Positions 55,781-64,000 of a DNA stretch of 64,000 nt are shown one piece after another. This DNA comes from Tolypeutes matacus. Its lineage: Eukaryota; Chordata; Mammalia; Cingulata; Chlamyphoridae. The position numbers and the translations under genes were made by a program. Under the pieces are notes generated by a model. The model searched no databases and was not told where the DNA came from. It saw only the letters and a list, made by a program, of their open reading frames with translations. The first letter of the stretch is position 1. Each line of letters begins with the position of its first letter. Where the stretch lies: contig JAKSZT010054399.1 in assembly GCA_026826555.1 (NCBI GenBank), forward strand, positions 4,035,627-4,099,626. The letters are read 5' to 3'.

Positions 55781-56050
55781 TTCATAAGTAAAGTTGGAGC
55801 TTATTACAAGAATCTTGTGCCATCTCTTTTAGCAGTTCAGAGGACTTTAGATTTATGTCTTGGTTTTTGGCCAGGGTGCATAGTTAGGTTGGCAGTAAGT
55901 TGAATAAAAGGAGTAATTTAATATCGAGTCCTAGGCAAAGGCAGGAAGTTTATCATAGTAAACCAAATTTATTGAAAATGTGGACAAAAATCTAATTCTT
56001 CATTCTTTGTTTATAGGTTCACTTTTTCCCCCTCTCTACTCTCCTCCAAG

Positions 56051-56171
56051 AAATGAAACATGACTGAGGACTCTCAGAGAAATTTTCGTTCAGTATATTA
56101 TGAGAAAGTAGGGTTTCGTGGAGTTGAAGAAAAGAAATCATTAGAAATTCTTCTAAAAGATGATCGATTGG
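56051..56171 (+). CDS. TBC1D7: TBC1D7 exon with start codon (5' UTR 56051-56059)
   Basis: The acceptor is TACTCTCCTCCAAG after a long pyrimidine tract and the donor G|GTGAGT. It encodes residues 1-37 and the first base of Asp38. Confidence 0.96.
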
Positions 56172-59100
56172 GTGAGTTTTAGAAGTGAAATTGAGCTTTT
56201 TTGTTCTCTATAAAGATGTTCTGAAATAAATGTTACCTTAGAAGACATGCAGAGGTTGCACACTGATATTCAGAACAGCATAATTCACAATTGCCAAGTG
56301 TCCAACAGATAAATGGATAAATAATTGTTGTATACATATACAGTGGAATATTATTCAGCCGTAAAAAGGAATGAAGTTCTGATTCATGTGACAACATGGA
56401 TAAACCTTGAAAACATTATATTGGGTAAAATAATCCAGGCACAAAAGGACAAATACATGATTTCATTTACTTGAAATAATTAGAATATGCAAATTCATAA
56501 AGTCAGAAACCAGAATACAGGTTACCAGGGGCTTAGAAGGGCTAGGGAATAGGGAGTTAATGCTTAATTGTTATGGAGTTTCTGTTTGGGGTGACAGAAA
56601 AGCTTTGGTAATGGAGAGTGGTGATGGTAGCACATTAAATTGTATAATGCAGTACATCATGGAACTGTATAATTGAAATTGGATAAAATGGGAAATTTTA
56701 GGTTGTGTATGTTATCAGAATAAAAATTTTAAAACCCGTAGAGCTGTACAATGCAAAAAGTCAACCCCAATGTAAACTATGGATTATAGTTAATAGTAGT
56801 ATAATTATAATAATATTGTTTCATCAATTGTAACAAAGGTACCACACTGATGCAAAATGGTAATAATAATAGGGAAAACTGCGTGTGTGAAGGGAACTCC
56901 ATACTAACTCCTGATATCTACCTGTAAACCTATACCTGCTTTTTTTAATTTTTAAAAAAAGATATGCAGAGGTATTTGTCACTTGCTGTATGTTTTAGAG
57001 GTAGAATAACAGTAAAATGGTATATTTTGAAATAAGTTACAGGTTTTTCAAATTTATATTTCCCTGAGACAGTCGGAAGTTTTTGAAAGGCCTCTTATGT
57101 CACCAATATTTTTTCTCTTATTAGACCCATGTATTTTCTTTTCTCAATTTTCAGATCTGTCATCATAGCTTGCTGGGTAAATTTGCAACAACTCTGACCA
57201 TGCTTTTCTTTTATGAAAATACTAAGACTGCATTATGTATTGACATTTTCAATACTTAATACATATAGAGTGCTTTTAAAGTTTGCAAAAGATTTCCCAC
57301 CTGATCTTTGATCCTCACTGTATGGTCTATGCTTTAGGTTTGTCTGGTATTATGTCTTGTTTGACAGGAGAATTGGGGTGCAGAGCAACTGACTGTGCAG
57401 GGTTTATTGTAAATGGGGGATTTGAGGGCTGACTGTGTCACTCACTAGCTCTGTTAACTCAGTCGAGTTAACTGCCTTGAACTTCAATTTCCTCATCCTT
57501 AAAACAATACCTACCCAAGTGGCTTGCAATGTGGCTTAAATAAAGTCTGTAAACAGTAACTATTACATCACCATCCCAGTCGCCTCTGGATTGGGGGAAG
57601 AACTATGGACTAGAGTGTACTTGATGGTATTCTCTTGCTCACATATGGTGATTCTTGCAATGCAAGAAATTATAACAATGAGGTGGAGCCAGTGGCCACT
57701 TGACAGTTTTTGGGTAGGGAGGGGATGAGCAGTTGAAACACAGGGGCTTCTTTGGGAGTTGGAGGTTGTCTTGAGTACTATTGTGGCAATGGATGTAGGC
57801 CATTTTAAATCAGCACACACCACTCAGAACTGAGTGGGAGAGAGTGTGGTCTACAGTGTGAACTGTGGTCTATGGTTGGTGGCAAGGCTCCAGGATGTGT
57901 AAGTTCATTGAGGTTGGTGGGCCACACTGTGGGAGATGTTTGTGTGGGATGTGGTGGGAGGTGTGGGAGGTGGGCAACATGGGAATCCCAGTGGGTTCCG
58001 TGTAATATTTTAGGCAATCTAAGCACCTCTTAAAATATATGTATATATATATATATATAAATAACATTTTTGTAAGCAAATACACATATATGCATATATA
58101 TTTATATATCATTTTACAAATGTTTGTATGTATTGTGAGAATTTTGATTTTTACCCATAATAATAAAAACAAAAACAAAAACAAAAACAAAACAAAAAAA
58201 AAAAACAGTAACTATTGGTAATGTTATAGGAAATGCAGTAATATGTGCAAACATCTCCTATGCTATAAAATGCTAATTTTTTTTTTTTTTTTTGTGGTAC
58301 TGGGAGCCAGGAATTGAACCTGAACCTGAACCTTGTATATGGGAAGCTGGTGCTCAACCACTGAGCTACATCGGCTTCCCTGAGTTGGTTTTTTCGTTTG
58401 TTTTGCTTATTGTTTGTTTTTGGGGTTTTTTTAGTAGGTACTGGGAACTGAACCCGGGACCTCCTGTGTGGGAGGTGGGAGCTTAACCGTTGAAGCTACA
58501 TCTGCTCCCATTAATTGTTTTTAAAAAACTTGTTGGCAAAGGACCGGGACTAGAAGTCAGACCAGTGTTGCCTTGCCTACATTTGGCTTGCCATGTGGTA
58601 GACTTTCCCTGAGGAAATGTCCTACTATACTTTCAGTATACAGTATACAGTATGCACTTTTACATTTTGTGATCAGCATGAAAAGCCTCTAACTGTTTTT
58701 CTCTTCCTCCAGATATTGAGAAACTTTGCACTTTTAGTCAGAGGTTCCCTCTCCCGTCCATGTACCGTGCATTGGTGTGGAAGGTGCTTCTAGGTATGAG
58801 GTCTAAGAGCTGGAATATTTGTCTTGAAAAATATTGAATGATGGGCACATTTGTCATCTTATCAGTCAGAAAAAAGATTCATTTAGGTCCTTTTTTTATA
58901 TTGAGTCCTCCTTAGGAGACTCAGTTCCTTTTCACTCTGAAATCCTTTACAGAGGTGACTTCAGCAGCAGTACATTAAATATTACTCTAGGAGGATCAGT
59001 TTACTAATGATAGAAAGGATAGTAAAGTATATTCCTGAGACAAGATGTGGGAGAAAGGAGAGCTGGTGTAGGCTTGTTAGCAGCTAGGTAACTTTGAGGA

Positions 59101-62100
59101 ATACTCCTTTGGGCTATTTCTTGGCATCTCTAAAATGAGGCTATTGAGCTAAATTAACTCTTAGGCTTTAGTTGTAAACTTGTTAGAGTCTGTGATTCCC
59201 ACCTATCGAGGTATGACTTCCTAATGAACTCTATTAAAGTCAAAAAACAATTGGTGAATTTCACTCCCTAGAAGTGCAAATGACTCCTTTCTAGTTGTAG
59301 GTGGCTAAATGAGAAGAAAAACCGATCTTGCTCAGGTTCTGTGGAAGAAAAAGTACATTAGGTGTACTTTTGAGCCCAAGGGTTTTTTTTTTTCCTGTCA
59401 TTGCTGAGCCTTTTGAAGCATATAGTACCCATTACCACCCCCCTTTCTTTTAACATTTTTGTTTGCTAGTTGTAAGATGGTGGTGAGAATAGAACTCTGT
59501 GAAGAATGTGAAAGATTACTGCAATTTATTGGGCAGGCCTTGAGAGTCTGTCACTAGGCTGGATAGTTTTCTTAAAGTGTATTAAATGACCCTAGGATTG
59601 TCCTGTGATGTGGGTACCAATATTCCCATTTTCCAGATGGGGAAAAAGACTCTGAGGTTAAATAACTTGTCTGAGGTCTTATAAGATTTGAGCTCAGGTG
59701 TGTAAAGCCCAGTTGAAGGTAGGATAGTCATGGGCCTCATTTTCTGTCAAAAATGTATTTTGCTTTCAGGACTTAAGCCCGCAGTCCTGGGTCTAACTAG
59801 GTAATAAAGAGGCAGTGAAGGAATATAGCCCTACTAGAAAAACACTGCATAATGACTTTTTTTCAGGCCTGTTTTCTTTGATTATGTTAGCTCAAATATG
59901 TAGGTGAACTCAGCCACTTGAGATAGACATATAATTTTTTAAAATAATGCATGATGGATTTGAGGAAAGACATTTTTTCCAATGACTTTTTGTTGTGTCT
60001 ATTGACAGTGTGTGTAGACTTCTATCTCTGGTAGGTCACCATACAATTAAAATCTGGAGAAGAGGTGACAGTTATTTTAGTTCTTCCCTGAGCATTTTTT
60101 TCTTAAACCTTAGTGTTTTCAGTGGCCTCAAAATAAGTACCTCTCAGGGATGCCTTTTAGGTGGTGATGTTGATGCTGTCCATTTCTGCTGGGAAATATT
60201 ATATGTCTTATTAGTAATTAGGTATACCTTGAGGCACTTCCTGAGTGCCGGGGCCTTTTTGGCTTGTTCATCACCTCTGTGTTCCGTATCTTTCTCTATC
60301 AGGTATGTCTTTGCTGTTATTTTTGAGTTGGTTAAAGGCACTGGAGATTTAGAGCTCTCACACCAGGTGGGAGACAGGCTGGCTCCTTCTAGTGCAGTTT
60401 TTTGTTTTTGTTTTTTCATATAAAATCAAGTAAAATAGGGAAGTGGATGTGGCTCAAGCAATTGGGCTCCCACCTACCACATGGGAGGTCCCTGGTTTGG
60501 TTCTCGGTGCCTCCTAAAGAAGACCGTGAGCTGGCATGATGGGTAGGTGTGGCAAGCTGACGCAGCATGATGACTCAACAAGAGACACAAGGAAAACACA
60601 ATGAGAGACACTACAAAGCAGGGAATGGAGGTGTCTCAGGCAATAAGGCACCTCCTTCCCACATCAGAGGTCCCAATTTTGGTTCCTGGTGCCTCCTAAC
60701 GAAACAAGGAAGATGAACAGACACAGCAAGTGCAAACAACCAGTGGGTGGGGAGAAATAAATAAATAAATCTTTAAAAAAAAAAATCAAGTAAAATAGAT
60801 ACTCTTACAAAAACAGGTAGAAAGTCTTGTTAGTTTTTGTGTAGACCTCTCATTTCTTAATGCATATGTAGACCAACACAAAGTTAGATTTTCAGCCCTC
60901 CCCGCACTCTTCACATAAAGAGAGAAAACTGTCCAAGACACACTGTTCAGGACCTTGCTTTTTTTTTTCCTTTAAGAAAATGTCTTAGGGATCTTTCCTT
61001 AGCAATACACAAAGAGCTTCCTCTTTCTTTTTTCTCATGGCCTCAACTGTATCCCAGTGTAAGGATGCAGTAGTTTATTTCACCAGACTCCAAGGCAGGT
61101 TTTTGATTACTTGGCAACCTTAGCATGCTTGTTTCCTGATACCATTTTAGGTAAATATCAGAAAAAGTCTTCTGAGGAACAGCTCCTAGAAAACAGGTTT
61201 GAGGTTTAACATGGAAGCAGTGTGCTGCCTCTAGTATGATGGAGGTTCAAATACAGCCATTTAATCTTCTTTAACCCAAATTTGGAGGACATTATAGTGT
61301 TTTCCTCTGACTTTTTTTTGAAAGTCTGACAAAGAGCCCTATAGCTAAGATGAGTAAAGCTTGATGTCAGGAAAAGGAATATTTTTGGAAGTTTGATTCT
61401 AACATTAATGTGGCATCAAGAGCTAGGAGAGTCTTAAGTGTGCGTCTAGCCGTTTCCCGAAATTTTTAGAGCTCTGGATCTATGGTGTTTTGCAACAAAG
61501 AGGGTTCCATAGTCAAATATACTAGCTAACCTTTTTTTAAAAGATTTATTTAATTTTATTTACCCACCCCCCATGGTTCTCTATTCTGTCTGCTTGTTGT
61601 CTTTGCTTGCTGTGTTTGCTTGTCTTCTCCAGGAGGGACCGGGAACTGAACCCGGGACCTCCCACATGTGAGGTGAGTACCCAATGGCCTGAGCCACAAC
61701 CGCTCCCTGCGGGCTGCGGTGTCTGCTGGTTTGCAGCATCTAGCTCGTTTGGGCGGGTGCGGTGTCTAATGGTCTTTTTTTGGAGGCACCGGGACCCGAA
61801 TCCAGGACCTGCCATGTGGTAGGTGGGTGCCCAACTGATTGAGCCACGTCTCCTTCCCCTAGCTAATATTTTTACTAGCTTGATGTATGGCACGTACTCT
61901 TATAAATGTTTTATATGTGTTAATTGGCTTCCTTGTCACAAGAACCATGTAAGATAGGTATTATTATTCCCATTTTTCAGATGGGGAAGCTGAGGGAAAG
62001 GGAGAGTAAGTAATTTGCTGAAGGTCCCCCAGCCAGTTAATAGCAGGGCAAGAATTCAAACCTAGGACCTTTGACTCCAAAGTCTATGCTCTTGTACAGC

Positions 62101-63195
62101 CTCATTTAGTTTAATGAAGCTGGAATAAAATAAAGATGTTTTTCTTTATAGCAACGAAAATTCATTGTTGCCATTTCCTAAATCTATTTGACCATGGTAC
62201 TCCTCTTCTTACACTCTTGGGATGAGTGTTCTGCAGAGAACATTTGGTGAAATGCTGATCCATCTCACTTCCCACCTCTGAAAGATGAGGAAATAATTGT
62301 TCAGAGAGATTAACACGTTTGTGAGAATCCTGTAGCTGGTATTACCAGATCTGGGACTAGAACCCAGGTTTCCTGAAGGCCTATCCAGTGGTCTTTCTAC
62401 TATGTTCTCCTTACCATTTGTGGGGAAAAAATGTGGTTCTTGCTCCAAGGTTTAATGAGTAGACATACTGTTTAGATGGGTTACTGAGCACAAAATTTCA
62501 TAGAAATATAATGTAAGGTGACCTTGTCAGGGAAGATTAGGATTTCTTTTGTCCTGAAGATAGTATAGTTTGTGACCAAGTTTTAATTGTTGGGGAAGAA
62601 AAGGGTTTGATGCTCTATTGATGGTTCTGAGATGTAGTAGCCACATGCAGACACTGGAAAGATGCCTCTAGGGTGGCCCCAGGCTGACAGCCATAAATTG
62701 AATGAAATCTTTATTATAATTGATGTGGTGATCATCTTGAATTTATGTGGCACACTTATTCAAAGGCTTTTGTGATGCCATTTCATTTGTCTCTAATCTC
62801 AATGATGTAAGCACCATTCAAATATTGCTAGTATTTAAAAATCTAAGATTGCTTTATAGTGAGAATTTCCTAAAAGATAATCCATATGGAAATTAAATAT
62901 TTGTGTGAGTTCTACTCTAATTGCAGTGGGTTGCTTTATTAGAGGAGGGATTTGGATTGATATCTCAGTGTTTGTTCTTTTAAAAAAAATTTTCTGGATC
63001 TCTGCAGGGATCCTGCCTCCGCACCACGATTCCCACACCCTCGTGATGATGTACCGCAAGGATCAGTACTCTGATATCCTTCATGCCCTGAAAGTCATTC
63101 GCTTCGTCAGCGAGGCCACCCCTCAGGTTGAAATCTATCTCCGTATGTATCAGTTGGAGTCTGGGAAGTTGCCTCGAAGTCCCTCTTTTCCACTG
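56051..63195 (+). CDS. TBC1D7: TBC1D7, first three coding exons (residues 1-127), gene continues past the window
   Basis: Joined exons are 56060-56171, 58713-58793 and 63008-63195, with frame and phase kept. The start ATG (56060) has A at -3 and opens [19 protein letters not shown], the conserved TBC1D7 N-terminus. Exon 2 of this set gives [14 protein letters not shown] and ALVWKVLLG (R56, W60, G65), the first TBC-domain motif. The third gives [26 protein letters not shown] and stops at FPL before a GTTAGT donor. The human protein has 293 residues, so more than half is missing. TBC1D7 is the third subunit of the TSC1-TSC2 complex, binding TSC1 and restraining Rheb-mTORC1; it has a TBC (Rab-GAP-like) fold. 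No stop or frameshift is seen. Confidence 0.97.
56053..56067 (+). other. Four-codon upstream ORF overlapping the TBC1D7 start
   Basis: ATG AAA CAT GAC TGA begins seven bases before the TBC1D7 ATG, in another frame, and ends six bases inside the coding sequence. It could be bypassed by leaky scanning or allow termination-reinitiation. Confidence 0.6.
56257..56960 (+). mobile_element. 5'-truncated LINE-1 with target-site duplication
   Basis: It begins in the ORF2 end ('cacaattgccaagtgtccaa') and runs through the 3' UTR ('ggtgatggtagcacattaaa', 'aaactatggattatagttaa') to an A-rich end. GACATGCAGAGGT (56244-56256) and GATATGCAGAGGT (56961-56973) flank it. It lies in a TBC1D7 intron. Confidence 0.92.
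57225..57550 (+). mobile_element. MIR fragments, two adjacent
   Basis: The first has 'gatctttgatcctcactgta' and 'ggagaattggggtgcagagc'; the second has 'tgtgtcactcactagctctg' and 'caatttcctcatccttaaaa'. Both are degraded MIR core. Confidence 0.55.
57565..58202 (+). mobile_element. Retroposon of the 39.7-kb family with perfect 14-bp duplication
   Basis: AAACAGTAACTATT is identical at 57551-57564 and 58203-58216. The body is the reverse-complement homologue of 39716-40310 and ends in (TA)n then an AAAAAC-repeat tail, fixing + orientation. Probably the 3' part of a LINE. It lies in a TBC1D7 intron. Confidence 0.88.
58278..58509 (-). mobile_element. DAS-SINE, dimer
   Basis: T run, GTGGTACTGGGAGCC, then GGAAGCTGGTGCTCAACCAC, linker TGAGTTGGTTTTTTCG, second unit GGTACTGGGAACTGAACCCG with GGACCTCCTGTGTGGGAGG. 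The exact duplication is obscured by T runs. Confidence 0.93.
58713..58793 (+). CDS. TBC1D7: TBC1D7 coding exon, residues 38-65
   Basis: Acceptor TTTTTCTCTTCCTCCAG, donor G|GTATGAG. 81 bases with split codons Asp38 and Gly65 at the ends. It holds the first TBC motif. Confidence 0.96.
   Translation: MLRNFALLVRGSLSRPCTVHWCGRCF
58800..60421. other. TBC1D7 intron, mostly unassigned
   Basis: A MIR lies at about 59505-59725 ('tattcccattttccagatgg', 'ataacttgtctgaggtctta'). The rest holds no gene. A 142-codon frame at 59995-60423 lacks any known domain. Confidence 0.55.
60439..60781 (+). mobile_element. DAS-SINE, long dimer, with perfect 17-bp duplication
   Basis: Two units (GTGGCTCAAGCAATTGGGC, then GGTGTCTCAGGCAATAAGGC) joined by a CAAGAGACACAAGG linker, ending (AAAT)n and A. 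AAAATCAAGTAAAATAG is identical at 60422-60438 and 60782-60798, indicating a young insertion. Confidence 0.97.
60935..61110. mobile_element. Old L1-type 3' fragment
   Basis: 'gggatctttccttagcaata', 'catggcctcaactgtatccc' and 'gtagtttatttcaccagact' parallel ancient L1 3' ends. Degraded. Confidence 0.45.
61530..61858 (-). mobile_element. DAS-SINE, long dimeric form
   Basis: T-rich and (AAAT)-like left end, AGGAGGGACCGGGAACTG and GGAGGCACCGGGACCCG units reversed, ending CTCCTTCCC. CTAGCTAA flanks it (61522-61529 and 61859-61866). Confidence 0.95.
61870..62405 (+). mobile_element. Two MIR SINEs
   Basis: The first (to about 62105) has 'tattattcccatttttcaga' and 'attcaaacctaggacctttg'. The second (62230-62405) has 'gaaagatgaggaaataattg' and 'ctgggactagaacccaggtt'. 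Confidence 0.75.
62410..63007. other. TBC1D7 intron end, unassigned
   Basis: No repeat named. It ends in the acceptor TTTTCTGGATCTCTGCAG. Confidence 0.55.
63008..63195 (+). CDS. TBC1D7: TBC1D7 coding exon, residues 65-127
   Basis: 188 bases: the last two bases of Gly65 and 62 codons. The donor is CTG|GTTAGT, phase 0. Translation beyond 63195 (to 63408) reads intronic L2 and is not part of the protein. Confidence 0.96.
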
Positions 63196-63199
63196 GTTA

Positions 63200-63394
63200 G
63201 TGCTTGCTTCTGTTTGACACTTAACTCAACTCCTGACTATCCCATCCTGCCAATCTTTGATTATGTCACATGTTGCCTTAGAAACCTTCAGTTGCTCCTC
63301 ATTGTCCATAGAATAAAGACACACTTTTTTCCTACCATTCATAGCCCAGCACATTCCATCCCAAACTGCCTAAGTTTTTGTTTTTTCATACAGT
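63200..63394 (+). mobile_element. L2 LINE fragment
   Basis: 'tcagttgctcctcattgtcc', 'atagaataaagacacac' and 'tcatagcccagcacattcc' are L2 phrases, starting five bases after the TBC1D7 donor. Confidence 0.65.
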
Positions 63395-63838
63395 TTATTT
63401 TGAAGTGATTTTAAACTTATAGAAAAATTGTAAGAATAATACCAAGAATTCCCATATACCCTCAACCAGGTTTCGTAGTAGTTAACATTTTACTATATTT
63501 GCTTTGTCATTTTTCTGATATATGTATACACATGTTTTTCCTGAATCATTTGGAAATGATGCCCCTTTACCCCCAAATACTTCAGCATGTGCTTCTTAAA
63601 GACAAGGACACTCTCCTAGGTGACCACAGTCTAGTCATCAAAAACAAGGAATGAACAACATTAACATCTAACCTGCAGACCCTATTTCCAACTTGACCGA
63701 TTGTTCCAATAATGCCCTTATCACAAATATAGTAAATTAAAAATAATAATGAAATTCTGCATTTCCTTGTCATGTTGCTTTAGTCTCCTTCAACCTGGAA
63801 CACTTCCTCTGTCTTTTCTTATTTTTCATGACCTTGAC
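63395..63838 (-). mobile_element. Old L1M fragment
   Basis: 'ttttaaacttatagaaaaat', 'gaattcccatataccctcaa', 'gaccgattgttccaataatg' and 'ttttcatgaccttgacattt' match an ancient L1 3' region. Confidence 0.65.
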
Positions 63839-64000
63839 ATTTTTTAAATAAAATTTATTGAAGTATATCATTTATATATGAACTTACATGAACAACAAGT
63901 ATATATAGTAAAAATTGTGAACATATAAAACAAACATGCATATCATCATACAGGGTTCCCATACATCACCCCACCACCACCACCTTGCATTGTTGTGAAA
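63839..64000 (-). mobile_element. LINE 3' end, cut by the window edge
   Basis: 'aaaatttattgaagtatatc', 'catgaacaacaagtatatat' and 'cagggttcccatacatcacc' resemble a reversed LINE 3' end related in style to 39716-40310. Incomplete. Confidence 0.55.

Noticed and set aside
58038..58060. (TA)n as a CRISPR- or telomere-like repeat
   Set aside because: A simple dinucleotide run at the A-rich tail of a retroposon; no spacers or regular units.
62905..63408. 167-codon frame across the TBC1D7 residue 65-127 exon
   Set aside because: Only 63008-63195 is coding; both ends are intronic and the right part reads an L2 fragment.

Overview
The window is mammalian nuclear DNA, almost certainly from an armadillo (Dasypus or a close cingulate). 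The evidence is about 17 copies of a tRNA-derived SINE with the DAS-SINE signature: a tRNA-like head around GTGGCTCAAGCGGTTGAG, a B-box-like GGGTTCGATCCC, the phrase GGTGCCTCCTAAA, and an A-rich tail. LINE-1 3' ends of the xenarthran type and older mammal-wide MIR, L2, hAT and L1M debris are also present. There are no bacterial-type operons, CRISPR arrays or phage genes. Nearly all short open frames are chance or repeat-derived.

Two protein-coding genes are present, both on the + strand and both incomplete. Bases 1-16017 are the 3' part of a large intron. Bases 16018-16937 are the terminal coding exon of GFOD1 (last 305 residues plus a split Gly codon), followed by a probable long 3' UTR reaching to about 22.5-22.8 kb. 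A repeat-rich intergenic interval of about 30 kb follows. A CpG island at about 53.37-54.25 kb marks the TBC1D7 promoter. Three TBC1D7 coding exons follow (56051-56171, 58713-58793, 63008-63195), giving residues 1-127 of the TSC-complex subunit; the gene runs off the right edge. The order GFOD1 then TBC1D7 on the same strand matches the human 6p23-p24 region.

The intergenic interval is a record of retroposition. It contains an RPS15A processed pseudogene (40.59-41.04 kb), a solo LTR with a perfect 5-bp duplication (42327-42857), a 5'-truncated L1 with its duplication (31958-33777) that itself carries a 58-bp L1-tail insertion, an old L1 split by nested insertions (45.2-49.6 kb), and many DAS-SINEs with readable target-site duplications. 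A 34-bp 3'-truncated U2 snRNA retropseudogene with a perfect 14-bp duplication sits inside the TBC1D7 CpG island.

The observations most worth checking are the U2 micro-pseudogene, a 10-bp-unit GC-rich minisatellite with CTCF-like cores directly upstream of the GFOD1 exon 2 acceptor, and consensus CTCF-type motifs oriented divergently between the two genes. Others are a G-quadruplex-capable run two bases after the GFOD1 stop, and a small filler insertion assembled from two pieces that also occur nearby. I saw no convincing novel multi-gene system. Repeat family names are from memory of consensus sequences and should be confirmed with a repeat library.
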